The notes under the pieces: model-generated | The model's input: only the letters and a program-made list of their open reading frames with translations | The model's database searches: none | Told to the model about the DNA's origin: nothing | Made by a program: the position numbers and the translations under genes | In this document: in pieces, positions 9,440 through 17,948 of the stretch | How positions within the stretch are numbered: the first letter of the stretch is position 1 | How the letters are laid out: every line of letters begins with the position of its first letter | Assembly (NCBI RefSeq): GCF_004114975.1 | Contig: NZ_CP030051.1 | Location: 4,898,001 to 4,962,000, forward strand | Source: Bradyrhizobium guangdongense | GTDB lineage: Bacteria; Pseudomonadota; Alphaproteobacteria; Rhizobiales; Xanthobacteraceae | Reading direction: 5' to 3' | DNA length: 64,000 bases

Positions 9440-10105
9440 AGCAAGCTGCATCGTCGTTGCCACGCCTGTCGCACGCGTCGCTGAAGGCACGCCTTCGCGC
9501 TCTCGCGGCTAATTTCGCCCGAGCTTTGCGTTCTGGTTTCGCACCCCTCTGGACAAAGGGTGCAGGGAAGGCCGGGCGCCGGCAGGCACCCGCGGTCCCG
9601 TGTGCAAAACAACGCGCACGGGTTGGACTACAGGTGATGCCGGAACGCCCGGCCTTCCCTGCGCAATGGCTTTACGGCTTATGTCGCGCTCTCCCCGGGG
9701 AGCGATGCACTATTGCCCCCGTCGCCTTGCAGATGACTGACGTGTGCATCCGGTTGGAGAGCCCACATCACCACAAGAGTTGACGCACAGACACCGGGCG
9801 TCAGGACCACACGATTTTGCCGTCCGCGCACATCCCCACCCCGCACCCCGATGGCTGGCGTGCGCTCACCATCGAGGCCGAACGAGGACGCTGTCAGCGC
9901 CGTGTCGTACCGCGCTCATGCCGCTCACGGAGCACCCCATGGGGAATCCCGCCCTGCAGCCTGGAATGCGCGCCGACGCCGTCGCGGCCACCGCCTCCCT
10001 GCCCCGTCTCGTGACGATCGCGAAACGCCCTTTGGCGGGCGGGATGCGCGCAATATGCGCCATATCCGAATTTCGGTAAACAGGAATATTTCTGCGCAGA
10101 GGGGT
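9440..10105. repeat. long dispersed intergenic repeat of Bradyrhizobium type with a strong hairpin
   Basis: About 730 bases (9413-10142) carry no convincing gene. I recall closely similar sequence between genes in many Bradyrhizobium genomes, where it is often mis-called as small proteins (fragments such as RPAFPAQWLYGL and ASGPHDFAVR). Within it, GCAGGGAAGGCCGGGCG (9562-9578) and its exact 17-base complement (9646-9662) enclose a second stem CCCGTGTGC / GCGCACGGG, so a transcript would fold strongly. The edges are approximate. Multi-copy status is from memory; no second copy is in this window. Confidence 0.6.
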
Positions 10106-10142
10106 TGACATGGTGTGTTGCCCGACGCCTCTCGCTCCACGT

Positions 10143-10649
10143 TCATCGCCCGTCAGGCTTCGCCTCCTTGTTCAACTCGATCGCGACCTCCGACATCCAG
10201 GATCCCGGCGCTTCCATCAGGAACGACTGATGATTGGCCTTGGTCTGGATCGTCACCAGCGCGGCCACCGTGTTTCCTTCGATCCGTGCTTCGATCAAGC
10301 CGTCCTTGTTCGTGCCGTAGACTTTGCCGCCCTGGCGGTATTCGCTCTCGAACCAGTTGCCCGAGAGCTCCGTGCCGTTCTGCTCGATGTTCGCGGACAG
10401 AACCATTTTGTAGGCATCACTGGCGCAGCGCAGGTCGAGGCTCACGGAACGTCCGGGCCTGGTGATGTTGTACGCCACCTTGCAACGGACCTTCTCGCGC
10501 GGGCCATCCGAGGGCTTCATCGAACCTGTGCCGGACCATGTGCCGCCCAGACCGTCGAATACAGGCTCCGCAGACGCCGGGTTGAGGCTCACAAGCGCCA
10601 GGCAGGCCGCGCCTGCGCCGAGACGTGCGGCCCGAGAGTTCAATCGCAT
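10143..10649 (-). CDS. exported protein of unknown function
   Basis: 168 residues. The N-terminal signal peptide (MRLNSRAARLGAGAACLALV...PASA, cleavage near residue 27) is followed by FDGLGGTWSGTGSMKPSDGPREK and a beta-rich domain with two Cys (RCKVAYNI, DLRCASD), suggesting a periplasmic lipocalin-like barrel. I do not recognise a named family. The start at 10649 is chosen for the signal peptide; the longer frame reads into the divergent gene's leader. Divergent from the FAD-linked dehydrogenase. Confidence 0.75.
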   Translation of the reverse strand: MRLNSRAARLGAGAACLALVSLNPASAEPVFDGLGGTWSGTGSMKPSDGPREKVRCKVAYNITRPGRSVSLDLRCASDAYKMVLSANIEQNGTELSGNWFESEYRQGGKVYGTNKDGLIEARIEGNTVAALVTIQTKANHQSFLMEAPGSWMSEVAIELNKEAKPDGR

Positions 10650-10843
10650 GTTGTCAATCCTGATCGATGAAATCCTGTCACCTCCTAAGCGGAGACGGGG
10701 CGCAAGATGTTGGCGAAGATGTTGAGAGATATTGCGGGACATTGTCCCGGTGTTGCCGATAGACTTCGCGACGCAAACGTGGACAATGAGCCTCAAGCGC
10801 TTCGCGCGCGCAGTGCACACCAAGATGCGCCAGAGGAAACAAG

Positions 10844-12319
10844 ATGCCGACCGCCTTCCCGTCGCCCGTCCCCGCCATCCCGACCGTTCCCTTGACCGAT
10901 CACCTACGCGATGCGTTGCGTGCGATCGTGGGCGAGAAAGGCCTTATCGAGGACGAGCACGGCAAGCAGCCCTTCGTGACGGACTGGCGCGGCTTGCTGG
11001 TCGGCGGCGCCGGCGCTGTGGTTCGTCCTGGCAGCACGGAGGAAGTCTCGAAAGTGGTGCGGCTCTGCCATCAGCACGGCATCGCGATCGTGCCCCAGGG
11101 TGGCAACACCGGGCTGATGGGCGGCGCCACGCCGTGGCCCGCGCACACCGGCATCGTGCTGTCGCTGGGGCGGATGAACCGCGTGCTGGACGTCGATCCC
11201 GTCGGTTACGCGATGACGGTCGAGGCGGGCTGCGTGCTGCAGACGCTTCAGGAGACCGCGGCGGCGCATGACAGGTTCCTGCCGCTCAGTCTTGGCGCCC
11301 AGGGCTCATGCATGATCGGCGGCAATCTCTCGACCAATGCCGGTGGCGTACAGGTGCTGCGCTATGGCAATGCCCGCAATCTCGTCCTCGGGCTCGAGGT
11401 CGTGCTGCCCAACGGCGACGTCTGGGACGGATTGCGCGCGTTGAAGAAGGACAACACCGGCTACGATCTCAAGCATCTCTTCATGGGCGCCGAAGGCACG
11501 CTCGGCGTCATCACCAAGGCGGTCCTCAAGCTGTGGCCGGCGCCGAAAGACATCAGCACCGCGTGGCTGGCTGTCCGCGACCCACGCGCGGCGCTGGAGA
11601 TCCTGTCCGAAGCCCATGCGGCATCCGAGGACAATGTCGGCTCCTGCGAGCTGATGAGCCGCGCCGCCATCGACATGGTGATGCGCCACATTCCCGGCGT
11701 CCAGGATCCACTGAAGGCGGACACGCCGTGGTACCTGCTGCTGGAATGGTCGTCAGCGCGGGCGCGCCGGGGCAGCACTGAAGGCATGTCCGAGAAGCTG
11801 GAGCAGTTTCTCGCCGACCAGCTCGAGGCCGGCCGCGTGCTCGACGCGGCGATCGCGCACGCCGGGCATCAATCGCGCAACATGTGGCGCATCCGCGAAG
11901 CCGTCGCCGAGGCGTCGCGGGCGGAGGGACCGGGGATCAGCTACGACGTGTCGGTGGCGATCTCCAGAATTCCAGATTTCATCGCCAAGGGGCTGAAGGC
12001 CGTGCTCGAGATTCTCCCGAGCATCCGCCCCTATCCGCTGGGGCATATCGGCGACGGCAATCTGCATTTCTCGTTCATGGGCCCCATCGGCATGGATCAG
12101 CAGATGCTGAACCAATACACGGCCGCGATCACGCGAGCCGTCAACGATCTCGTCACCTCCATGGGCGGCTCGATCTCAGCCGAGCACGGCATCGGCATCG
12201 ACAAGCTCGACGAGCTCAGCCACTACCGCTCGAAGACCGAGCTCGACATCATGCGCACCATCAAGCGCGCGCTCGATCCGCAAAACATCATGAACCCCGG
12301 GAAAGTGCTGCGGGTGTGA
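10844..12319 (+). CDS. FAD-linked 2-hydroxyacid dehydrogenase (GlcD / D-2-hydroxyglutarate dehydrogenase family)
   Basis: 491 residues. The PCMH FAD-binding domain is at about 55-235 (VVRPGSTEEVSKVVRLCHQHGIAIVPQGGNTGLMGG split over 60-97; NLSTNAGGVQVLRYGN), and a C-terminal FAD-oxidase domain has GHIGDGNLHFSF, SAEHGIGIDK and DPQNIMNPGKVL. The family oxidises D-lactate, glycolate or D-2-hydroxyglutarate and passes electrons to a carrier. A single-chain protein without GlcE/GlcF neighbours favours a D-2-hydroxyglutarate or D-lactate type. The ribosome-binding site AGAGGAAA supports the ATG at 10844. Confidence 0.92.
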   Translation: MPTAFPSPVPAIPTVPLTDHLRDALRAIVGEKGLIEDEHGKQPFVTDWRGLLVGGAGAVVRPGSTEEVSKVVRLCHQHGIAIVPQGGNTGLMGGATPWPAHTGIVLSLGRMNRVLDVDPVGYAMTVEAGCVLQTLQETAAAHDRFLPLSLGAQGSCMIGGNLSTNAGGVQVLRYGNARNLVLGLEVVLPNGDVWDGLRALKKDNTGYDLKHLFMGAEGTLGVITKAVLKLWPAPKDISTAWLAVRDPRAALEILSEAHAASEDNVGSCELMSRAAIDMVMRHIPGVQDPLKADTPWYLLLEWSSARARRGSTEGMSEKLEQFLADQLEAGRVLDAAIAHAGHQSRNMWRIREAVAEASRAEGPGISYDVSVAISRIPDFIAKGLKAVLEILPSIRPYPLGHIGDGNLHFSFMGPIGMDQQMLNQYTAAITRAVNDLVTSMGGSISAEHGIGIDKLDELSHYRSKTELDIMRTIKRALDPQNIMNPGKVLRV

Positions 12320-12337
12320 GAATGCTGCACACCCGCA
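12309..12337. terminator. bidirectional hairpin between convergent genes
   Basis: Perfect 10-base stem TGCGGGTGTG / CACACCCGCA with a nine-base loop. It contains the stop codon of the FAD-linked dehydrogenase and lies just before the stop of the convergent exported protein. There is no T-run. Confidence 0.5.
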
Positions 12338-12345
12338 CCGCCTCC

Positions 12346-12882
12346 TCAGCCGTGCGGATTCACGACCGTGTAGCCCCGCAGCGAACGCGCGTGCATGCGC
12401 GTCGCGTGACCGCCCGAATTGGCGTCATACGCCATCCACATGTCGCCACCGAGTGACTGCTCCAGCACGAAGACATGCCCGTGGCGCGCTGCGACCATCC
12501 CCGGCGCCGGCGCCGTCCGCGGAAAGCGCAGCCAGTTGGACGCGAGATTCAACTCCGGCACGACGTGACCGAACACGCGGATCGCAGCGCCGCAGCCACA
12601 AAAAGACGACGGACAACCGGCCGGACGACCACCAATGACGCGATCACCGGAGACGCTGATCGTGCTGGCGGTGTTGCCGGCATCGGTCACCGTCATCTGT
12701 GTTGCGCGATACGCCTGTAATGCCTGCCTGGGAGAACGCCCACGGCGCGTCTGCGCGTACGAGAAGTCGCACGGCATGGTGACGTTGCACTCGGCGGCCT
12801 GAAGACTGCGATAGGGCCGCGCTTCCGCGGCGACGGAGCTGATGACAATAAAAACGCACGCCGAAAGAACTCGGTTGATCAT
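12346..12882 (-). CDS. exported Cys-containing protein of unknown function (possible CHAP-like fold)
   Basis: 178 residues with a signal peptide (MINRVLSACVFIVISSVAAEA, cleavage near residue 22). The C-terminal half has CPSSFCGCGAA, APGMVAARHGHVFVLEQ and MAYDANSGGHATRMHARSL. The order Cys ... H-G-H-V ... DANSG-H resembles the Cys/His arrangement of CHAP/NlpC-type peptidases, but I would not assign activity. Similar proteins are, as I recall, common in Bradyrhizobium. Convergent with the FAD-linked dehydrogenase. Confidence 0.75.
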   Translation of the reverse strand: MINRVLSACVFIVISSVAAEARPYRSLQAAECNVTMPCDFSYAQTRRGRSPRQALQAYRATQMTVTDAGNTASTISVSGDRVIGGRPAGCPSSFCGCGAAIRVFGHVVPELNLASNWLRFPRTAPAPGMVAARHGHVFVLEQSLGGDMWMAYDANSGGHATRMHARSLRGYTVVNPHG

Positions 12883-13029
12883 TGCAGGACTCTGGGTTGG
12901 AGGGTCCTGCCCCGCTCAGCAACAACCACTATCGGTTTGGCTGAAATGGGCCTGAACAACGGCGAAAAGAGGTTTCCCTTGTGCGGGATTTAACCTGGGT
13001 TAACTTCCGGCACGTGGGCGGCTGCGCTT

Positions 13030-14589
13030 CTACGGCCGGATCGTCATGCTCTCCGGCGGTCCCGCTTTGCGCAGTGGCTCGGCCAGCCGCGCGAACTCGC
13101 ACAGCAGCGAGCGCGTCTTGCGGGGATCGATGATCTCCTCGACCCAGAATTTTTCGGCCGAGCGGAACGGCGAGCGCAGCTTATTGAGCCGCTGCTGGAT
13201 CTCATCGAGTTTGGCGGCCTTGTCCTCGGCCGCGTCGATGTCGGCGCGATAGGCAGCCTCGATGCCGCCTTCGAGCGGGAGCGAGCCCCAATAGGCCGAT
13301 GGCCAGGCGTAGCGGATCGAGAAGCGGTCGGCCGGCTGATGCACGACGCCAGCGACGCCGAAGGCGTTGCGCAGGATCACCGTGCACCAGGGCACCGTGG
13401 TCTGGTTGACTGCGGCCATGGCGCGGACGCCGTGGCGGATCGTTGCCGCCTTCTCGGCATCGAGGCCGATCATGAAGCCAGGGCAGTCCATGAGATAGAC
13501 GATCGGCAGATGGAAGGTTTCGGCGAAGTCCACCCAGCGCACCACCTTCTGGCAGGCATCGGCCGTCCAGGAGCCGCCATAGTGGAAACTGTCGCTGGCG
13601 AGCAGCATCACCGCCCTGCCCTCGAGCCGCGCCAGGCCCACGATGATGGGCTTGCCGAAGTTCTTGGCGACCTCGAAGAACGAACCCTCGTCGACGACGG
13701 ACTCGATGATCGGCCGGATCTTGTAGACCTGCTTGCGGTTGCGCGGCACTGCGTTGATCAGCGCCTCGTCGCTGCGCTCCGGATTGTCGGTACAGGGCAA
13801 GGTCGGCGGCAGCTCGTAAACCGACGACGGTAGGTAAGACAGGAAGCGTCGCGCGCAGGCAAACGCCTCCTCTTCCGTCTCGACGGCGTGATCGATCGCG
13901 CCGGCGCGGGTCTGGATGTCCGCGCCGCCTAGCTCCTCCTTCGAGAGATCCTGCCCCAGCGCCTTCACCACCGGCGGGCCCGCGACGAACATCGCGGACT
14001 TGCGGGTCATGATGGAATAGTGGCTCGATGCAAGACGTGCAGCACCTAGCCCTGCAACCGAGCCGAGGCCGAGCGCGACCACGGGCACGCGCGACAAATT
14101 CTCGGTCGTGAACCGGTACCAGCGGGTGCCGCCGATTCCTCCAGGCAGATTCGCCGCGCCCTTGGTCTCGATGGTCTTGACCGAGCCACCGCCGCCCGAG
14201 CCCTCGATGATGCGGATGATGGGCAGACGGAAGTCGTGCGCCATCTCCTCCGCCATTAAGGGCTTGGCCGAGATCGACGCATCGGCGGAGCCGCCGCGCA
14301 CGGTGAAGTCATCGCCGACCACGACCACAGTGCGACCGTCGACGCGCGCGCGGCCGAACACGCAGTTCGCCGGCGTCACCTTCTGCAACTCACCGGTGGA
14401 GTCGTACTCACCGATGCCGGAGACGGCACCGATCTCGTGGAAAGTCCCCTTGTCGATCAGTCCGTCGATGCGTTCCCGAACTGTCAGCCGGCCCTGGTCA
14501 TGCTGTCGCTTGACCTTGTCAACGCCGCCCATCTCCCGCGCGAAGGCTTCGCGCCGGGCGAGCTCGTCGAGTTCCGGCTTCCAGTTCAT
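13030..14589 (-). CDS. acyl-CoA carboxylase carboxyltransferase (beta) subunit
   Basis: 519 residues, full length for propionyl/methylcrotonyl-type carboxyltransferases. The N half (RQHDQGRLTVRERIDGLIDKGTFHEIGAVSG, split over 28-60; EGSGGGGSVKTIETKGAA) and the C half (YLMDCPGFMIGLDAEKAATIRHG, within 365-390; GVVHQPADRFSIRYAWPSA) form the two crotonase-like domains that move CO2 from carboxybiotin to an acyl-CoA. The start at 14589 has GGAGGGAG. It overlaps the upstream IclR gene by 71 bases on the same strand. A biotin carrier lies at 15588, but no biotin carboxylase is in the window. Confidence 0.93.
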   Translation of the reverse strand: MNWKPELDELARREAFAREMGGVDKVKRQHDQGRLTVRERIDGLIDKGTFHEIGAVSGIGEYDSTGELQKVTPANCVFGRARVDGRTVVVVGDDFTVRGGSADASISAKPLMAEEMAHDFRLPIIRIIEGSGGGGSVKTIETKGAANLPGGIGGTRWYRFTTENLSRVPVVALGLGSVAGLGAARLASSHYSIMTRKSAMFVAGPPVVKALGQDLSKEELGGADIQTRAGAIDHAVETEEEAFACARRFLSYLPSSVYELPPTLPCTDNPERSDEALINAVPRNRKQVYKIRPIIESVVDEGSFFEVAKNFGKPIIVGLARLEGRAVMLLASDSFHYGGSWTADACQKVVRWVDFAETFHLPIVYLMDCPGFMIGLDAEKAATIRHGVRAMAAVNQTTVPWCTVILRNAFGVAGVVHQPADRFSIRYAWPSAYWGSLPLEGGIEAAYRADIDAAEDKAAKLDEIQQRLNKLRSPFRSAEKFWVEEIIDPRKTRSLLCEFARLAEPLRKAGPPESMTIRP

Positions 14590-15493
14590 TCACTCCCTCC
14601 GAATGGATCGGCTTGTTATTGTTGTGCACGGCCATTGCGACCGGTTTACGCGAAATGCGGTTGTTGAAGACGTCGCCTTCCGCGCCTTCCACCAAGCTGC
14701 CGAGCGAGCGGCCGAGTTCGAGCATCAGCGGCGCGACTTCCGCATGCAGACGCTGCTCGTCATACATCGCGGACAACAGACCGATCGTGATGACCACGAA
14801 GGTCTGATACTGCGGTGCCCAGATCGGCACCGCGAGGCCGTTGATGTGCGGGCTCCACAAGCCGCAGGCGACGACATAGCCGCGCTCGCGCAGCGACTGC
14901 CTGTTGGCCTCGATGCGGGGCTTGAGGATCTTTGCAGCCTCAGGCGCTTCCCGCTCCATCTCGGCAATGAAGGCATCGCCGACTTCCGGCGAGAGGGCTG
15001 CCGTGTAGGCCGCGCCCGCCGCGGTCGAGGCCATCGAGATGCGGCTGCCGGTGCCCTCGTGCAGGCCGAGCGCAGAGGCCGACCGCGCGAACTGGAGATA
15101 GACCAGATGGAAGCGATCGGGCACGACGAAGCCGACCGTGCCTGGAAGCTGCTCGGCGACTTCCTGCAACCGCTGGCGGATCATGCTGCGAAGCTGCGCA
15201 CCCTTCATCATCGAGGCGCTCATCGCCACCGCGCTGGGGCCGATGCGATATTTCTGATCGCGCGGCAAATAGACCAGCTGTCCCATGCGCGTCAGCGTGT
15301 GCGTGAGGCGCGACACCGTCGAGCGCGGCAGGCCGCAGCGATTCGAAATCTCGAGATTGCCGAGCCGCGCTTCATGGCCCTCGAAGCATCGCAACACGTC
15401 GAACGCGCGCGACACCACCTGGATGACATCACCCTCACCGGCATCGCCAGCGAGCGCACCTTGCCTGCTTAACCGCTCCGAACGTCGTCCCAT
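14519..15493 (-). CDS. IclR-family transcriptional regulator
   Basis: 324 residues. The N-terminal wHTH is VIQVVSRAFDVLRCFEGHEARLGN...GLPRSTVSRLTHTL (about 23-75), followed by the IclR effector domain (GTGSRISMASTAAGAAYTAAL...SPHINGLAVPIW). The last ~23 residues read inside the carboxyltransferase gene in another frame and are low-complexity Arg/Ala, so the stop may have been extended. It is divergent from the biotin-carrier gene with a palindromic operator between them, and probably controls the carboxylase pair. Confidence 0.92.
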   Translation of the reverse strand: MGRRSERLSRQGALAGDAGEGDVIQVVSRAFDVLRCFEGHEARLGNLEISNRCGLPRSTVSRLTHTLTRMGQLVYLPRDQKYRIGPSAVAMSASMMKGAQLRSMIRQRLQEVAEQLPGTVGFVVPDRFHLVYLQFARSASALGLHEGTGSRISMASTAAGAAYTAALSPEVGDAFIAEMEREAPEAAKILKPRIEANRQSLRERGYVVACGLWSPHINGLAVPIWAPQYQTFVVITIGLLSAMYDEQRLHAEVAPLMLELGRSLGSLVEGAEGDVFNNRISRKPVAMAVHNNNKPIHSEGVNELEAGTRRARPARSLRAGDGRR

Positions 15494-15508
15494 GATCCCT
15501 ACCGTTTG

Positions 15509-15532
15509 TTCCGCTCTGCGGAATTAAATTCC
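15509..15532. promoter_or_regulatory. overlapping palindromes, candidate IclR operator
   Basis: TTCCGCTCTGCGGAA (15509-15523) is a perfect 6+3+6 inverted repeat. GGAATTAAATTCC (15520-15532) is a second one sharing the GGAA half-site. Both sit between the divergent IclR regulator and the biotin carrier. The TTCCGC...GCGGAA form matches known IclR-family operators in general. Confidence 0.65.
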
Positions 15533-15587
15533 ACTTGCAGATGACGCTACCTCAGGCATTTTGCGACGACAACAAAAAGGCGATGGC

Positions 15588-15809
15588 ATGCCAGAAATTA
15601 AGATCGTGACGGAGGTCGCCGGTCGGGTCTGCGCAACTCCCGTGCAAGTTGGAGGAACCGTCGCCGATGGCGATGAGATTGTGCTGGTTGAAGCGATGAA
15701 GATGGAGATACCGGTGCCTTCTCCTGCATCGGGCACGCTCAAATCACTCCTCGTTGACATCGACGACCTCGTCGCCGAAGGCCAGACGATCGCGATCGTC
15801 GCGAGTTAA
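15588..15809 (+). CDS. stand-alone biotin carboxyl carrier protein
   Basis: 73-residue biotinyl/lipoyl domain. VEAMKMEIPV carries the biotin-accepting Lys38, and the second half SPASGTLKSLLVDIDDLVAEGQTIAIV completes the barrel. It has no N-terminal extension, unlike AccB (~150 residues). The start at 15588 (MPEIKIVTEV) follows AAGGCGATGGC. It is divergent from IclR and the carboxyltransferase, and presumably carries CO2 to that enzyme. The partner biotin carboxylase must be encoded elsewhere. Confidence 0.9.
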   Translation: MPEIKIVTEVAGRVCATPVQVGGTVADGDEIVLVEAMKMEIPVPSPASGTLKSLLVDIDDLVAEGQTIAIVAS

Positions 15810-15959
15810 GCTCGCGCCGCCCGCAGCTTTCTTGCCCGCGACAATCTGAAACAGACGATATCGAGATGACGATCGGCATCTTGCGTTCGGACGTCACGCG
15901 GACGGGCACGCTGGTATCGACGGGTTGCGCGTGTCCCGATTGCGTTGCACAAGGATGCG

Positions 15960-17807
15960 ATGATAGCGCAACCGCCGCCCGCATCTGCCTGGACCCGCTC
16001 GAAGCCGCCGCTGCTGCGGTTTCTCGATACTTGCCTCAATGAATTCTCCGCCGAGACGTCAGGCGCGGTGGCCGACTACATTCCCGAGCTGAGCAAGGCC
16101 GACCCTGCCTATTTCGGCATCAGCCTCGCGACGCTCGACGGCCATGTCTACGAGGTCGGCGACTCCAGGGTCCCCTTCACCATCCAGTCCATGTCGAAGC
16201 CGTTCGTGTTCGCGCTGGCGCTGGACCTGCTCGGCGCGGGCAAGGTCGAGAGTGCGATCGGCGTCGAGCCGTCGGGCGATCCCTTCAACTCGATCCGGCT
16301 CAATTCGGAGAACCATCCGTTCAATCCGATGGTCAATGCCGGCGCGATCGCCTGCACCGGGCTGATCTACGACAGCAAGGGCCCGGAGGCCTTCGAGCAG
16401 ATCCGGCTCGCGCTCGGCCGGTTCGCGGGGCGCGACCTCGCCGTCGACGAGGCGGTCTACGCGTCCGAGAGCCAGACCGGCGATCGCAACCGCGCCATCG
16501 GCTATCTGCTCAAGACCAACGCGGTGATCTCGGACAACGTCGCCGGCGTGCTCGATGTCTATTTCCGGCAATGCGCGGTGCTGGTCACCGCGCGCGACAT
16601 CGCAGTGATGGCGGCAACGCTTGCCAATCGCGGGATCAACCCGGTGACCGGCGAGCAGGTGCTGACGCCTTACGCGATCTCGCGCACGCTGTCGGTGATG
16701 ACGTCGTCGGGCATGTACGACTATGCCGGCGAATGGATCTACCGCATCGGCATCCCCGCCAAGAGCGGCGTCGGCGGCGGCATCCTGGCGGCGCTCCCCG
16801 CCCGCCTCGGCCTCGGCAGCTACTCGCCGAAACTCGACAAGCACGGCAACAGCGTGCGTGGCATCAAGGTCTGCGAGGCGCTGTCGTCACATTATGACCT
16901 GCATATGCTCAACCGCAGCGACGACGCCCGCAACGCCGTCATTGCCGACTACGACATCGGCAAGAGCCCGTCACGCCGCGTCCGCCGCCAGCAGGAGCGC
17001 GACATCCTCGTCGCGCACGAGCAGGCGGTGCGGGTGATCGAGCTGGTCGGCGTGTTGTCGCTCTCGGCCGTCGACTACGTCTCGCGTCGGCTTGCGGGGC
17101 GAGCGCGGCCGCAAATCGTCGTGTTCGACCTGCACCGCGTCACGTCGACCACGCGCGCCGGCGCCCGGCTCATCGCCGAAGCCTTCGAAGAGCTCGCCGC
17201 GCTTGATGTAACCGTGGTGATTTCAGGCGTCCGCCGCGCCTCCAGGGAGTGGGACAGCCTGCGGGAATGGACCGCGGAGCTGAAGAACGTTCGCGACTTC
17301 TACCTGCTCGACACCGCCATCGAATGGGCAGAAGACCAGATCGTTTACCGCTATGGCGGCTCGATCGATTTTCATGAGACCACCGAGCTGTCGGAGCAGC
17401 CGCTGCTTGACGGCCTCGGCGAGGAAGAGTTGATCGACCTTGCCTCGATTTGCACCATCAGGACCTATCAATCCGGCGTAAAGATCATCACCACGGGCGA
17501 TCCCGCCGATGCGCTGTTCTTCCTGCGCAGCGGCGCGGTGCATGTCACCCTACCGGACGGCGTCAGGCTGGCGACGCTCACTGCCGGCATGGCCTTCGGC
17601 GAGATGGCCCTGATCGAGACCATCCGCTCCGCCGACGTGTTCGCGGATATGGCGGCGACCGCGTTCGTGGTCCCTCTGAAAGAATTCGAGCGCTTCCGCA
17701 AGCAGCACCCGGGCGCCTCCGAGCGGATCATGCGCAACCTGGCGCAACTATTGGCCGATCGACTGATCGTCGCCAACACCAAGGTCGACATCCTGACGTC
17801 GACTTAG
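15960..17807 (+). CDS. glsA: glutaminase A fused to STAS and cyclic-nucleotide-binding domains
   Basis: 615 residues, about twice the usual glutaminase length. Residues 1-~315 are a serine-type glutaminase: FTIQSMSKPF has the S-x-x-K pair (Ser77, Lys80), and HPFNPMVNAGAIA and SGVGGGILAALP are family motifs. Residues ~345-455 form a STAS-like domain (QIVVFDLHRVTSTTRAGARL). Residues ~485-605 form a cNMP-binding domain with the phosphate-binding cassette pattern AFGEMALIETIRSADVFAD. It predicts glutamine hydrolysis to glutamate and ammonia under nucleotide or partner control. The ATG at 15960 has AAGGA four bases away; 15945 is an alternative. Confidence 0.92.
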   Translation: MIAQPPPASAWTRSKPPLLRFLDTCLNEFSAETSGAVADYIPELSKADPAYFGISLATLDGHVYEVGDSRVPFTIQSMSKPFVFALALDLLGAGKVESAIGVEPSGDPFNSIRLNSENHPFNPMVNAGAIACTGLIYDSKGPEAFEQIRLALGRFAGRDLAVDEAVYASESQTGDRNRAIGYLLKTNAVISDNVAGVLDVYFRQCAVLVTARDIAVMAATLANRGINPVTGEQVLTPYAISRTLSVMTSSGMYDYAGEWIYRIGIPAKSGVGGGILAALPARLGLGSYSPKLDKHGNSVRGIKVCEALSSHYDLHMLNRSDDARNAVIADYDIGKSPSRRVRRQQERDILVAHEQAVRVIELVGVLSLSAVDYVSRRLAGRARPQIVVFDLHRVTSTTRAGARLIAEAFEELAALDVTVVISGVRRASREWDSLREWTAELKNVRDFYLLDTAIEWAEDQIVYRYGGSIDFHETTELSEQPLLDGLGEEELIDLASICTIRTYQSGVKIITTGDPADALFFLRSGAVHVTLPDGVRLATLTAGMAFGEMALIETIRSADVFADMAATAFVVPLKEFERFRKQHPGASERIMRNLAQLLADRLIVANTKVDILTST

Positions 17808-17827
17808 TGGTCTCATCCCCGAGTGCT

Positions 17828-17910
17828 CGTCATGCCCGGGATTGTCCCGGACATCCACGTTCTTTTCGCGCGGTAAGGAGTGGATGGCCGGGACAAGCCC
17901 GGCCATGACG
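17828..17910. repeat. palindromic intergenic repeat (CGTCATGCCCGGG type)
   Basis: CGTCATGCCCGGG (17828-17840) faces CCCGGCCATGACG (17898-17910), with inner TGTCCCGG / CCGGGACA pairs. It lies between the convergent glutaminase and MazG-like genes and could act as a transcription barrier. Confidence 0.75.
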
Positions 17911-17948
17911 GCGCGGAAACTGACGGTGCCCCAAATGCGCCTCGCACT

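Noticed and set aside
9457..10108. Several overlapping 60-110 codon frames
   Set aside because: All fall inside the dispersed repeat; they resemble known spurious annotations and lack ribosome-binding sites.
15866..16042. Short frame with a CxCxxC motif (TGCACPDC) before the glutaminase
   Set aside because: Overlaps the glutaminase start in another frame, has no ribosome-binding site and becomes Ala-rich; not supported.
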